Assembly (NCBI GenBank): GCA_964451365.1
Contig: CAYVIB010000007.1
Coordinates: 1-64,000 of the forward strand
Source of the DNA: CAYVIB01 sp964451365
Lineage (GTDB): Bacteria; Pseudomonadota; Gammaproteobacteria; Pseudomonadales; Cellvibrionaceae
Length of the DNA stretch: 64,000 nucleotides
Direction: 5' to 3'
Shown here in pieces: positions 45,651 through 55,338 of this stretch (the stretch's first letter is position 1; every line of letters starts with the position of its first letter). Below the pieces are notes generated by a model. It had not been told where the DNA came from and did no database searches. It was given only the letters and a program-made list of their open reading frames with translations. A program made the position numbers and the translations under genes.

Positions 45651-48600
45651 TTAAAGTGTCGTGCACTCCCTCGTCGTCAACTCCAGCCAATTCAAATTAA
45701 AATTCCCGCCCTGAACATCGACACGCAACGTTCGCGCTCCGGCCTGTGTTGCAAATAACGCGGACCGCACTGTGACCCACGATTGCCAGCCGCCGGTGTT
45801 AGCCACGCTGTGCTGCGCCACCTGCTGTCCGTTCAGGCTCAGCGAAAATTGACCACCGCCGGTATCCGACGCAACGCGGCTGCAAATACGATACTGCCCG
45901 GCAAGCAATTCCACCGGATATTCCAGCCATTCGCCCGCCTGCGTCCAGCCGACATTGAAACCACCGTTGGTATCCGTGGACGCTTCAATATCCACATCGT
46001 CGCTGCGATAAGCGCCGCCGTTATTGCCGGCATCACTGTCGGCATAAGCGGCGTAATCTTCCGCTTCAATCCATAAAGCATCGGCAAGGTCAAAAGTATC
46101 AACCTGCACATCGGAAAAACTCGCGCTACCAAGCACACCATCGCTGTGGCTGGTGTGTGCGAGTCCCACATAAATAGTGTCGGGCATGGCGATAGTCGCT
46201 GATCCCACCATTGTCCAGTTCACACCATCCGCCGAAACGCTTGCGGTAAATACATCGCCTTCGCGTTGCAGGCGAACCCGGTAAGGCGCCGTTGCCACCG
46301 GCCCGGCGGTATGCGAACTTGATTCCGCATCGCTAACGCGATGCTGGAAAGCGCTGCCGTTGGAGCCGGAAATTGCCATTAATACGTGACGGCTGTTTGC
46401 ATTCAGGCTGGCCCGCATCATTACACCGGCCTTGGCCCAGGCATCCGTTACTTCCAGCGACTGGACGCGCGCGGTAATTTGTCCGTCACCGGTCAATGTC
46501 TGGTAAACAAAATAAAAATTATCGCTCGTTCCCCAGATATCGCTGCCATTTGCACTTGTGGTGAATACTGAATTGTTGTGTTCGACCGCGCCCGGCACCG
46601 GACTGCCTATATCATTTGCAGACCAGTGCGCAGGTAACTCGCCGCTGCCATCACCGTTATGGGTGTAAACAAATTCCGACGTATCCTGAGCCAAACCTGT
46701 CTCGGGATTCTGGTAAGTAAACCAGTAATCAATTACGTCATCATCGTTCAGGCTGCTGACAATATATTCCTTGCGCCCGTTGGCCGCGCTCATTGCTACA
46801 TTTAATTGCGGGCCGCCATTGAGATGGTAGTGAAGATCCGCAAACCCGTTGGTGTTCACAAAGAACAGCGCGCTGTCCGTATTCAATGTACTTGCGCCGT
46901 AATCGGCATTGCAGTTATCGCAACTTTGCGCCTGCGTTGTGAAACCGGCGCTTGCCGCGGCCGAATAATTGCCGGCGGCGTCGAAGGCACGAACCGATAC
47001 GGTGTATTGAGTGTCGGGCAGTAAACCGCTCAGGCTGTATTGCGTTGCACTGGTGGTGAAGATGTTTGAACCGACAGCCACTTCGTAACCGCTGACCGCC
47101 ACATTATCCGTTGATGCAACCCAACTCACACCGGCACCCGTCCCGGTCACTTCGCTTACCGTTGGTGTACCGGGAACAGTCGGTGCCTGTGTATCATCTT
47201 CACCGCCACTTTCAGAATCCGGTGTATCGCCGGTGCGCTTGATACCAAAACTGTTCGGTGCAACATTAATTGCCATGCCATCGGAAAACGTCACATGGCG
47301 AACACTGTTATCCATGTTGTAGGCGAGATAAGTAATCACACCATTTTTTTCGAACGCTGCCGCGGCAGGATAATCCGACATATATTCGCCGCTGCCGCTG
47401 GCCACGCTGCCGATGGCATCGAATACATGAATCCACTGATACGTGTGCGCCTTGGTTTCGCCTTCCTCGGGCGTGTAATTCAGATTAACCGAATTAAAGT
47501 CGTTGATCGCCCGTTGCGGGTCCGTCATTGCCAGAATATTCCACCAGATGTCCGTCCACTGCCCCGCCGGCAAGCCGGATGGTTGGCCGTTGGCGGATTC
47601 GCTCAGGCCCAGCGTTACGTAATCTTCCAGGTAGTCCGCATGCTGGCCGATATGCAACACCATGGGATTAAGCGGCAGCCCCTGAATACCGAGAATATGC
47701 GCGTACGCGGGGCTGAACCAGGTGGAAAACACGCCGCCCGCGCCCCAAATAATGGAGGTGGTCATTTTGCTGTAACCTTCGGGAAAGTTATCGTAATCCG
47801 GTCCCAAACCGCGATAGGCATCAAGGTTATTCCAGTATTCCCAATAAGCCGCAGTGGACGATGCGTGTAAATAAATTCCCCGCTCGACCATGGCCTGGTC
47901 GTCGGTCAGCAATCCGTAAAGTATGATTGCGCCGTACGCATTCGCGGCTTCGGACGTCGATTCGTTATTATTGCCGAGGGCAAAATTTGCGTGGCCGGAT
48001 GCCCAGGAAAATCCATTGGCGGGATCGAAATTGCGCAAATACGGAAACATGGAATCGTCGCGCCCGCCGGCATAATCCCGGATCAACAATTCCACCATTG
48101 GTCCGTAGGCATTGTCGCCACACCAGCTTCGATCGACGCGGCAGATTTCCACGGCGGCGCGCACGAAATAGCCGTAGTGAAAGTGATGATCATTCAGTTG
48201 CTGGTGCGCACCGAAGGATTCATCGAAACCCAATAAGGTATTCCAGTCGCTGTCGTAAACAAAATATTTGGTATGGTCAAAACTGCCGCTGGTGTTGGCG
48301 GTAAACCAATCCTGCAGTTCGCCCTTAAGCCAATTGACCAGTTGATCCGCTTCGGCCGTCATACCGATACTTCGTGCAATCGCGGCAAGCTCCGCCACCT
48401 TGCCGTAATTTTTTCCGGACCAGTAGGTATCCAGCGCTGTATTCCAGTTGGCCGCGCCCTGGCTGATAAATTCGTTAATTAAATTGCGCAACAGGTTTTG
48501 ATCCAGGTTCGCCAGCGCGGTGGGCAAGGTCGGCAGCACACCGACATAAGGCAGCTGATAGCTGACTTCGCTGCTCGGCGTAAATCGCACCACACCGCGC

Positions 48601-49682
48601 GAGCTTCGCGTTTGGTATGCGCCGAGCGCGTGCGTGGTGTTTTTCCACTGCAATGGCATCAGCCCCGCCAGGGTTGTGACCGGCACATTATTGCCGCCAA
48701 GATAGCGCTGCGTTACCGTCACATTTTGCGTTTGCGAATCCACGTCGTAATCAATGCGCACTTCGTCGATGCGATTAAGCGCGTACTGTGCAAAATCATC
48801 GATCATGGCCGTGGTCGGGCTTTGCGATCCCGATACCGGCAACCAGACGAGTGTAAAGCGATGGCTGCTGTTATTGATCGCCGTTTCCATTGCGTCTGGG
48901 TTACTGAAACTGGTTGCACCGTCACCCACCAGCAAATAATGATTGCGCTGCCCGGCCACATCGGTCCAGACACCAAGCTGGTTACCGCTGTTGTAAAACA
49001 CACCCTTCTCCGGGCCGGTTACCGCTTTAGTTCGCAATTCCGCGGTGCCATTGAATACTTCAAAGAAAATATACGGCGAACCGTAAACCAGCGTCGCCTC
49101 CATCACTGGTGTACTGCCACTGCGCCATTCGATGGTGACGCTGCCGTCGCTGTAGTCCTTCATATATGCATCGAGATTTGAAAACTGGCTGTTTCCCACC
49201 GCGATGCCGTCAAACACCTCCGCCATTGGATCGGGAATCTGGTAGACAAACTCATTCTCGTTCGGCACCCGCAAGCCGTTGGGAATACCCAGCACGCGCA
49301 GGCCGCGCTCCGATACCCGCGCCATAATCGGGTCCGGCGTGATATAGGCCACGCCATCGCCGCGCATCTCCCCAAAAAAAGACACCGACCCCCACCAACG
49401 GTGAGTGCCGGTGTGCCTTGCCGCAGCATCGCCAGCCAATTGGGGATATAACTTCACCGGCGCGCCGACCGGCACGCCATTATAGTCACCACCGGTATCG
49501 CAACCGGCCACGCCGGGCTCCACTACACCGGCGTTAAAAATCCAGTTTCCGTTGTCGATAACACAACCGTAACTGTTGGGGTTGATGGTGTCGGAAATTG
49601 AACCCGCACCGTAGGGAATAATCGCCGCCAGGCATTGACTACCGAGGAATATCCCCGCCAAACATGACAATAGTTTTCGCAT
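45651..49682 (-). CDS. Modular GH81 endo-beta-1,3-glucanase
   Basis: The 1,343-residue exported enzyme should degrade laminarin-type beta-1,3-glucan. In order: signal peptide (1-19), GH81 domain (about 30-800), fibronectin type III domain (about 827-915), a CBM56-like module (about 919-1,014, FFVNTNGFADLHYHLNGG), a concanavalin-like DUF1349-type module (about 1,017-1,190) and a C-terminal CBM6 (about 1,200-1,340, WIEAEDYAAYAD and WTQAGEWLEYPV). GH81 hallmarks are GGRDDSMFPYLRNFDP and FALGNNNESTSEAANAY, with the catalytic glutamates in NNESTSEA near residue 574. A GAGGAG motif precedes the ATG. The order GH81-FnIII-CBM56-DUF1349-CBM6 is unusually elaborate. Confidence 0.94.
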   Translation of the reverse strand: MRKLLSCLAGIFLGSQCLAAIIPYGAGSISDTINPNSYGCVIDNGNWIFNAGVVEPGVAGCDTGGDYNGVPVGAPVKLYPQLAGDAAARHTGTHRWWGSVSFFGEMRGDGVAYITPDPIMARVSERGLRVLGIPNGLRVPNENEFVYQIPDPMAEVFDGIAVGNSQFSNLDAYMKDYSDGSVTIEWRSGSTPVMEATLVYGSPYIFFEVFNGTAELRTKAVTGPEKGVFYNSGNQLGVWTDVAGQRNHYLLVGDGATSFSNPDAMETAINNSSHRFTLVWLPVSGSQSPTTAMIDDFAQYALNRIDEVRIDYDVDSQTQNVTVTQRYLGGNNVPVTTLAGLMPLQWKNTTHALGAYQTRSSRGVVRFTPSSEVSYQLPYVGVLPTLPTALANLDQNLLRNLINEFISQGAANWNTALDTYWSGKNYGKVAELAAIARSIGMTAEADQLVNWLKGELQDWFTANTSGSFDHTKYFVYDSDWNTLLGFDESFGAHQQLNDHHFHYGYFVRAAVEICRVDRSWCGDNAYGPMVELLIRDYAGGRDDSMFPYLRNFDPANGFSWASGHANFALGNNNESTSEAANAYGAIILYGLLTDDQAMVERGIYLHASSTAAYWEYWNNLDAYRGLGPDYDNFPEGYSKMTTSIIWGAGGVFSTWFSPAYAHILGIQGLPLNPMVLHIGQHADYLEDYVTLGLSESANGQPSGLPAGQWTDIWWNILAMTDPQRAINDFNSVNLNYTPEEGETKAHTYQWIHVFDAIGSVASGSGEYMSDYPAAAAFEKNGVITYLAYNMDNSVRHVTFSDGMAINVAPNSFGIKRTGDTPDSESGGEDDTQAPTVPGTPTVSEVTGTGAGVSWVASTDNVAVSGYEVAVGSNIFTTSATQYSLSGLLPDTQYTVSVRAFDAAGNYSAAASAGFTTQAQSCDNCNADYGASTLNTDSALFFVNTNGFADLHYHLNGGPQLNVAMSAANGRKEYIVSSLNDDDVIDYWFTYQNPETGLAQDTSEFVYTHNGDGSGELPAHWSANDIGSPVPGAVEHNNSVFTTSANGSDIWGTSDNFYFVYQTLTGDGQITARVQSLEVTDAWAKAGVMMRASLNANSRHVLMAISGSNGSAFQHRVSDAESSSHTAGPVATAPYRVRLQREGDVFTASVSADGVNWTMVGSATIAMPDTIYVGLAHTSHSDGVLGSASFSDVQVDTFDLADALWIEAEDYAAYADSDAGNNGGAYRSDDVDIEASTDTNGGFNVGWTQAGEWLEYPVELLAGQYRICSRVASDTGGGQFSLSLNGQQVAQHSVANTGGWQSWVTVRSALFATQAGARTLRVDVQGGNFNLNWLELTTRECTTL

Positions 49683-50034
49683 TGCGCGCTCCTCTCTCTG
49701 TTTTCTTATTTAGGGATGATCTGACGTTTCAGTAGCAGAATAGGAAGAGTTATGACAGGAAATCGCCGCAGTATCCGCGTTTTCGTAAAGTGGCACCCGG
49801 AAAACTTGCGCTGTGACACAAAAGAAAGTCTCGATCGGGAGAGATGGCCCTGATTTGAGCCTGGCGATTAGCTAAGGTGGTTGATTGCAATGCAGTAGCG
49901 ATGAATTTGTTTGTGCGCCGGTTATTTTGAAGACGCGAAATTGCGGCATTCGCTAAAACACTGGGCAGGCCTTGATCCGCCGAGGCATGTCCGAATCAAG
50001 TAATGTTGAACACCTGCAATTCAAGTGGAAGGTG
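49683..50034. other. Upstream region of the GH81 gene
   Basis: About 350 bases without a gene. It should contain the leftward GH81 promoter; I could not pick out clear promoter elements or an operator. Confidence 0.4.
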
Positions 50035-50058
50035 GAAAAGGAAGCCTGAGAGGCTTCC
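50035..50058 (-). terminator. Terminator after the FnIII-like secreted protein gene
   Basis: On the minus strand GGAAGCC-TCTCA-GGCTTCC is followed by TTTTCC. It lies 12 bases past the stop codon of the 281-residue protein gene. Confidence 0.7.
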
Positions 50059-50070
50059 TTCAAGATGCAA

Positions 50071-50916
50071 CTAATTGGACCATCGCCAGCCGCTACAACC
50101 GTTTGCATTACACGCCTTCACACGAAACGCAGTATACGGGGAACCAGTGTAGAGTGCGCCGGTGCCAGAACCGCTATAAATAGGCGTACCTCCGGACGTC
50201 TCCAATACATAGTAAGTTGCTCCGGGAACGGAAGGCCAATATACCACCACGGTCGTACTGCTGCTCTGGGCAATATTAATAGAATCCGGTCTTGCCGGTA
50301 TGGAGGTAATTGTGACACTTGTGGTTTTTACGCTTGAGTAGGATGTGCAGCCAACGCTGTTGCAAGCTCGCACACGAAAAGAGTAGTTTCCGGTGTTTAA
50401 ATTGGAGTTGGTATAGTTTGTATTGCTATTATTTTGCACTGTCGACCAACTGCCGGAATTGAGACGGCGTTGCAGTTGATATTTCGATGCACCTGGCACC
50501 GTTCCCCAACTTACAATAAACGTACCGTCGCCATCCGAAGCCGGCGCGGACAGGTAAGGTGTGCCCGAAGGCAACTCAGATACATATACATCGACATAAA
50601 CAGTATTACCCCAGTATGAATACTGTGTGCCCTGCGGAGCTTGAGGGTTATACCAGCGGGAGCGGTAAGCGTAAAGACCATCGGAACTGACTGTATTGGT
50701 GTAGTCGTAGGAACCGTAACTAACACCGATCTGCGTCCAGGTTCCTCCCGGCGCCATGCGCCAAAACTCCGTTAAAAAGTATGGTGACTCCGGTTGGTTG
50801 GGTGATAGAGTCACCGTCCCATTATCACTCGTAACCGATGCGGATAGTGAAGGGCTACCTGCCAAAACTGTCCAGCTCGAAAAAAGAAGAATGAAAAATG
50901 CTATTGCTCTTATCAT
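50071..50916 (-). CDS. Secreted protein with RHS-stalk-like FnIII modules
   Basis: The 281-residue protein has a signal peptide ending SWTVLAGS and a first beta-rich module (about 25-120), then two fibronectin-III-like modules (about 120-200 and 205-281). The second module contains VSWGTVPGASKYQLQRR, VQNNSN and FRVRACNSVGC; the RHS protein at 566-9052 has the closely similar ITWGTVSAANSYLLEE, VQNNSQ and YRVRACNQVAC. The protein therefore looks like a free-standing relative of the N-terminal stalk of that toxin-like protein. A GAGG motif lies 8 bases before the ATG. It could be an adhesin-like or carbohydrate-binding protein, or the remnant of a larger RHS gene. Confidence 0.7.
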   Translation of the reverse strand: MIRAIAFFILLFSSWTVLAGSPSLSASVTSDNGTVTLSPNQPESPYFLTEFWRMAPGGTWTQIGVSYGSYDYTNTVSSDGLYAYRSRWYNPQAPQGTQYSYWGNTVYVDVYVSELPSGTPYLSAPASDGDGTFIVSWGTVPGASKYQLQRRLNSGSWSTVQNNSNTNYTNSNLNTGNYSFRVRACNSVGCTSYSSVKTTSVTITSIPARPDSINIAQSSSTTVVVYWPSVPGATYYVLETSGGTPIYSGSGTGALYTGSPYTAFRVKACNANGCSGWRWSN

Positions 50917-51270
50917 AAATCTAGCCTCACGTTTTTTGTGAATTAACTAAGGCAAATTACTAGCGATGACCGGTTGATGTAAGCCATTCAGCCAATCGCA
51001 TTGCAAATCGCCCGATAGTGTTGGCTGGCGTCGCAATCAGCTCGAAAGTGCGAACTGATATACACAAACCAAAAAAAGTTACCGAACCACGATATTCACA
51101 CTTGCAGTCTGGCGTGTTGAATTTTATTTATTTACGCATCTGGTTGCTTGGTTATAAGCGTCCGATAACTTTTCTGTAAGCGCACGAGAACTTTTTCAAA
51201 AGCAAACGCAACAATTTGTGCCAGTAATATTTGATATGCCCAGATTTAAACGATCGTATGACCATCATTA
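50917..51270. other. Divergent intergenic region before the AraC gene
   Basis: About 350 AT-rich bases between the leftward 281-residue gene and the rightward regulator gene. No open frame looks coding. The promoter of the 281-residue gene must lie here, but no clear hexamers were identified. Confidence 0.35.
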
Positions 51271-51291
51271 ATCAAAACTCATCGTTTTGAT
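51271..51291. promoter_or_regulatory. Operator-like inverted repeat upstream of the AraC gene
   Basis: Perfect arms ATCAAAAC (51271-51278) and GTTTTGAT (51284-51291) with a 5-base spacer lie about 75 bases before the regulator start. A TATGAT -10-like box follows 17 bases after GTTTTG. The layout fits autoregulation but is only suggestive. Confidence 0.4.
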
Positions 51292-51364
51292 CAAATAGGA
51301 AAGTGGTATGATGCAAAAAATGCATTCATAAAATACTAATAAATTGGTGTGTCGCTATTAATAG

Positions 51365-52381
51365 ATGGATAACTTCCTTTTACAAAGCAAAACAGCGGTA
51401 ACCTGGTCTACTGAAGGCATTAGCCGGCGAGAACGTTTCGACTACTGGTCTGATGTGGTCTGTCAGGGTATTTGCAAATTGGAATGCAGGCGTTTTGCGA
51501 ATACGCCCTTTTATGGAAAACTCAGATACGCGCGGTTCGGTGAAATTGATTTACTGGAAATGGAGTCGGAACCGCAGATTTTTTTGCGAACAAAATCACA
51601 CCTTTCTGAAATTACCGATCACACAATGGTGCTCTCCCTTCCGCTTACTCAACGAAGTGAAAAAGCCCTTAACACCAACGGCTTATGCACATCACGGGGA
51701 GACATTTCTTTTTATGATGCAACCAGACCACAGAAATTAGCTATAAACAGTCAGATTCAAGCTTTAATTATTCAAATACCGAAGCCTCTTCTCGAAAACC
51801 ATTTAATCAATGTGGAAAGATATGACTCCAGCGTAATTTCCACCCACACATTACTGGGGCAACTTACTTCAAGTTTACTCCAGACGTTAGCGGCAAATCT
51901 TGATAGAGAATCGAGCAGAGGAACAGCCAGCGTCACATCGACATTGATGCAACTTATAGCTTTCGCGCTCACGGAACGCACGGAGCAGAGAGACATAATT
52001 CAGTATCGGGCAGCCGTTCACACATCCCTAAGGCAAACAATTGAGCAATTCATCAAAACCAATTGCTGCGATACAAACCTCTCCCCAAAATTAATTGCGG
52101 ACCGATATCGGATCAGCCTTAGGTATTTACATCGTCTATTTGAAGACAGTGAATATTCCGTGGCTAAAACGATTCTGAATGCGCGATTGCAACAGGCGAT
52201 GGAATTACTCTGCCGTTGTGATCAAAAATTCATGGTAACCCAAGTTGCATTTCAATGTGGGTTCAAGGATGTCTCACATTTCTCCAAGTCTTTTAAAGAT
52301 AAATATGGAGTAAATCCACGGGATGTTAATAAAATGGATGCCTGCGTTATTGCGGCGAAACGGAAATCTTTAAAGGTTTGA
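51365..52381 (+). CDS. AraC-family transcriptional regulator
   Basis: The 338-residue protein has an N-terminal AraC_binding_2/FeaR-like sensor domain (about residues 15-190, with RRERFDYWSDVV at its start) and a C-terminal AraC DNA-binding domain (about 230-330) with two helix-turn-helix motifs. The second is marked by VTQVAFQCGFKDVSHFSKSFKDKYGVNPRD. The first helix-turn-helix region is LIADRYRISLRYLHRLF. Its ligand is unknown. It may control the divergent 281-residue secreted protein gene or itself, given the inverted repeat in between. Confidence 0.93.
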   Translation: MDNFLLQSKTAVTWSTEGISRRERFDYWSDVVCQGICKLECRRFANTPFYGKLRYARFGEIDLLEMESEPQIFLRTKSHLSEITDHTMVLSLPLTQRSEKALNTNGLCTSRGDISFYDATRPQKLAINSQIQALIIQIPKPLLENHLINVERYDSSVISTHTLLGQLTSSLLQTLAANLDRESSRGTASVTSTLMQLIAFALTERTEQRDIIQYRAAVHTSLRQTIEQFIKTNCCDTNLSPKLIADRYRISLRYLHRLFEDSEYSVAKTILNARLQQAMELLCRCDQKFMVTQVAFQCGFKDVSHFSKSFKDKYGVNPRDVNKMDACVIAAKRKSLKV

Positions 52382-52435
52382 ACCTGCTGGAGTCAGCCAA
52401 CACCGAGCCGGACTGCTTCGCCGAATGGCACACAC

Positions 52436-52462
52436 AAAAAAGCCGCGATAAACGCGGCTTTT
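52436..52462. terminator. Bidirectional terminator between the AraC gene and rpoH
   Basis: The stem AGCCGCG-ATAAA-CGCGGCT is flanked by a run of A on the left and TTTT on the right. It serves rpoH on the minus strand and the regulator gene on the plus strand. Confidence 0.85.
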
Positions 52463-52487
52463 CAAATCAACTTACAACGCTGGAAAC

Positions 52488-53342
52488 TCATGCTTCCATA
52501 TAGGCTTTAACCTTTTTCATCGCATTCTTTTCCAACTGCCGGATTCGCTCGGCGGAAACGCCGTACTGGGCCGCCAGGTCGTGCAGGGTGGATTTGTCTT
52601 CGTCCAACCAGCGCTTCTGGATAATGTCCCGGCTTCGGTCGTCAAGTTTTTCCATCGCCAGTTCGAGGCCGGATACGCTGCTTTCGGTCCAGTCGGCGTT
52701 TTCCAGCATCACCGACGGGTCGTAGCGTTTGTCTTCCAGGTAGTTGGCCGGTGCCTGGTAGGCGACATCGTCGTCATCGTCCACGCCCGCGTCAAAACCG
52801 GCATCAAACGCGGCGAGGCGGCCTTCCATTTCGCGCACGTTTTTAACGTCCACATTCAGGTCTTCGGCCACGGCCTTGGCTTCATCATTGGTCAGCCAGG
52901 CCAGGCGTTTTTTCTGCGCCCGCAGGTTGAAGAACAGTTTGCGCTGGGCCTTGGTGGTGGCCACTTTGACGATACGCCAGTTGCGCAGGATAAATTCGTG
53001 CATTTCGGCCTTGATCCAGTGGACCGCGAACGATACCAGTCGCACACCCTTTTCCGGGTTGAAGCGCTTGACCGCCTTCATCAGGCCCACGTTGCCTTCC
53101 TGAATCAAGTCCGCCTGTGACAAACCATAACCGGCGTAGGACTTGGCGATATGGACAACAAACCGCAAATGGGCCAACACCAGGCGGCGCGCCGCTTCGA
53201 GGTCGTCACGGTAATACAGGTCCTCCGCCAGCTTTCTTTCCTCTTCGGCTGAAAGCACGGAAAAACTGTTAACCGTCTGAATGTATGCATTCAGGTTTTG
53301 TCCGGGAGCCAGTACATCAATAGGTTGTAGACTCGTTCCCAT
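52488..53342 (-). CDS. rpoH: Heat-shock sigma factor RpoH (sigma-32)
   Basis: The 284-residue product has sigma-70 family regions 2 and 4. Region 2 shows HLRFVVHIAKSYAGYGLSQADLIQEGNVGLMKAVKRFNP, split here as the core GLSQADLIQEGNVGLMKA; the RpoH box QRKLFFNLR lies at about residues 132-140. Region 4 ends with VSAERIRQLEKNAMKKV. It directs RNA polymerase to heat-shock genes. It lies downstream of ftsY-ftsE-ftsX, as is normal in gammaproteobacteria. Confidence 0.97.
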   Translation of the reverse strand: MGTSLQPIDVLAPGQNLNAYIQTVNSFSVLSAEEERKLAEDLYYRDDLEAARRLVLAHLRFVVHIAKSYAGYGLSQADLIQEGNVGLMKAVKRFNPEKGVRLVSFAVHWIKAEMHEFILRNWRIVKVATTKAQRKLFFNLRAQKKRLAWLTNDEAKAVAEDLNVDVKNVREMEGRLAAFDAGFDAGVDDDDDVAYQAPANYLEDKRYDPSVMLENADWTESSVSGLELAMEKLDDRSRDIIQKRWLDEDKSTLHDLAAQYGVSAERIRQLEKNAMKKVKAYMEA

Positions 53343-53406
53343 GGATTACCTCCGTTAAGTGAGCCGGCTGATTCTAGCACGGTGATTCGCTCGCTCCAAT
53401 CGCCGG

Positions 53407-53437
53407 ATATGGAGTATTTATAGGCCAAATTCAAGGG
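53407..53437 (-). promoter_or_regulatory. Sigma-32-like promoter upstream of rpoH
   Basis: On the minus strand CCCTTGAA (53430-53437) is followed after 15 bases by CTCCATAT (53407-53414). This fits the sigma-32 pattern CTTGAA, 13-17 bases, CCCCATnT with one mismatch in the core. It would start transcription about 60 bases before rpoH and suggests autoregulation. Confidence 0.5.
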
Positions 53438-53563
53438 CATGCACTTGATTGGACCCCATAAAAATTCAAATTTTGTTGTTAGACCCTTGACGACATTGAA
53501 CGTTCTGGCCGCCTTTTAAGCAATTTGGGAAATCTTACAGGCCGCCCTTTTGACCTGTCCGGA

Positions 53564-54586
53564 TCATCGGGGTTCGATGCTGGACAAGTGCCGGCCCACC
53601 GCAATCCACGACCCCAGCCAGCCCAACAGGGTACTGACGCCCAACAGCATCAGATTGCCCTGCAGGCCCAGTCCTTGAAGGGCGAAACCACTTTGGTAAA
53701 GGTTCGCCAGGCGGTGAACGGAGCCGCTGACGGTGACATAGCCCAGCGCGACAATCAAACAGGCCAACAGGCCACCAATACATCCGTACCAACCCCCGGA
53801 ATAAAGAAAGGGTCGCCGGACGAAGCCATTGGTGCCGCCCACCAGCTTGGTCACGACAATTTCCTCCCGCCGGTTTTCAATGGCCAGGCGAATGGTATTG
53901 CCAATGGCGAGCAACACGCCCAGCCCCAACAGGGCCGCCAGCGCGATAACGATTTTCTTGCCCAGGATCATCAACTCGCGCAGCCGGCGAACCCATTCCA
54001 TATCGAGGGTTACTTCATCGACAATGGCCTCGGCCGCAATCCTGTCGCCCAGCAGCTTCAGGGCGGCGGGCTCGATGGCGGTTTTCGCTGGGGAGATAAT
54101 CAGCGTTGCCGGCAACGGGTTTTCATCCAGGACGGACAACGCCTCGCCAAAACCGGAGAGCTGCTGGAAATCCGCCAGGGCTTCGTCCGCCGACAGGTAT
54201 TCGACATTGGCCACGTCCGGCATCGCTTTGACTTTTTCCAGTAACTGCTCGATTGCCTGCCCCCTGGCGCGCACATCGATATAGGCGGAAATCTTCGGGT
54301 CCGCATCCCAGCTGTCCCCCAACTGTTGCAGGTTGGTCAGGGCCACGTACAGCGTCGCCGGCAGAGCCAGCGCAATGGCCACCACCAGGGAGGTCATCAA
54401 AGTCTGGACGGGTGTGCTCAGCAACCGGCCCAGGCTGCTTGTCGCCGAGGTACGGTGGTGGGCCCAATAGCTGCGTGAACGATCGACCAGGCTGGTTTTG
54501 GCCTGCACGGCGCCCTTGCCGCCAGCCGGATTCTCAGGCTTGCGGGGTGCCCTGCCGGGTTTGCGGGAAGCGCCGGCGCGACTCAT
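53564..54586 (-). CDS. ftsX: Cell division protein FtsX
   Basis: FtsX is the membrane part of the FtsEX complex that controls septal murein hydrolases. The 340-residue product has a basic, proline-rich cytoplasmic N-terminus (about 1-60), a first helix (about 64-88), a periplasmic loop with DPKISAYIDV, and three further helices. The start overlaps the ftsE stop by 4 bases. Confidence 0.95.
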   Translation of the reverse strand: MSRAGASRKPGRAPRKPENPAGGKGAVQAKTSLVDRSRSYWAHHRTSATSSLGRLLSTPVQTLMTSLVVAIALALPATLYVALTNLQQLGDSWDADPKISAYIDVRARGQAIEQLLEKVKAMPDVANVEYLSADEALADFQQLSGFGEALSVLDENPLPATLIISPAKTAIEPAALKLLGDRIAAEAIVDEVTLDMEWVRRLRELMILGKKIVIALAALLGLGVLLAIGNTIRLAIENRREEIVVTKLVGGTNGFVRRPFLYSGGWYGCIGGLLACLIVALGYVTVSGSVHRLANLYQSGFALQGLGLQGNLMLLGVSTLLGWLGSWIAVGRHLSSIEPR

Positions 54587-55272
54587 GCGCTACCTCCCGC
54601 GGGTGCTCGGGGATAACCATCGGCGACTAAATTGCCGTGGGACAAAGCCAGCACCCTATGCCCCATACGCTTGATCAGTTCCAGGTCGTGGCTGGCGATC
54701 ATCACCGTTACACCGACAGAGTTGAACTGCCGGAACAGGTTCATAATTTCAGCGGACAGCTCCGGGTCGAGGTTGCCGGTGGGCTCATCCGCCAGCAACA
54801 GCGGCGGCTTGTTGACCACCGCCCGCGCGATGCCGACGCGCTGCTGCTCACCGCCGGAAAGGGTAATGGGATTGTGCTTTTCCTTGTCCAGCAAATTCAC
54901 CTTGTCGAGCGCCGCCCTCACCCGCCGGCCAACCTCTCGCGACTGGTAACCGGCGATTTGCAGCGGCAGGGCCACGTTTTCGAACACGTTGCGATCGAAC
55001 AACAACTGGTGATTCTGGAATACCACGCCCACCTGGCGGCGATGAAACGGCACCTGGCTGTTGCGCAGGCGATTGAGGTTACGGCCGGCAATAACCACCT
55101 GCCCGACCGTGGCACGCTCCATCAACATAATCAATTTCATCAGTGTGCTTTTACCGGCACCGGAGTGACCGGTGAGGAAGACCATTTCGCCATCGTCGAT
55201 ATCGAACGAGACGCTGGACAACGCTTCCTGGCCACTCTCGTAGCGCTTGCTGACATTACTGAAGTGAATCAT
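54583..55272 (-). CDS. ftsE: Cell division ATP-binding protein FtsE
   Basis: The 229-residue ABC ATPase has Walker A GHSGAGKST, the signature LSGGEQQRVGIARA, Walker B LLLADEPTGNLDPE and an H-loop IASHDLEL. It forms the FtsEX complex with the product of the overlapping ftsX gene. It lies 66 bases downstream of ftsY. Confidence 0.96.
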   Translation of the reverse strand: MIHFSNVSKRYESGQEALSSVSFDIDDGEMVFLTGHSGAGKSTLMKLIMLMERATVGQVVIAGRNLNRLRNSQVPFHRRQVGVVFQNHQLLFDRNVFENVALPLQIAGYQSREVGRRVRAALDKVNLLDKEKHNPITLSGGEQQRVGIARAVVNKPPLLLADEPTGNLDPELSAEIMNLFRQFNSVGVTVMIASHDLELIKRMGHRVLALSHGNLVADGYPRAPAGGSA

Positions 55273-55338
55273 TTTTTATAGTTTTATCTGCGATACTCTG
55301 GCGGCTGTTAAACGGCTGCTATTAAACGTTACAACTTT

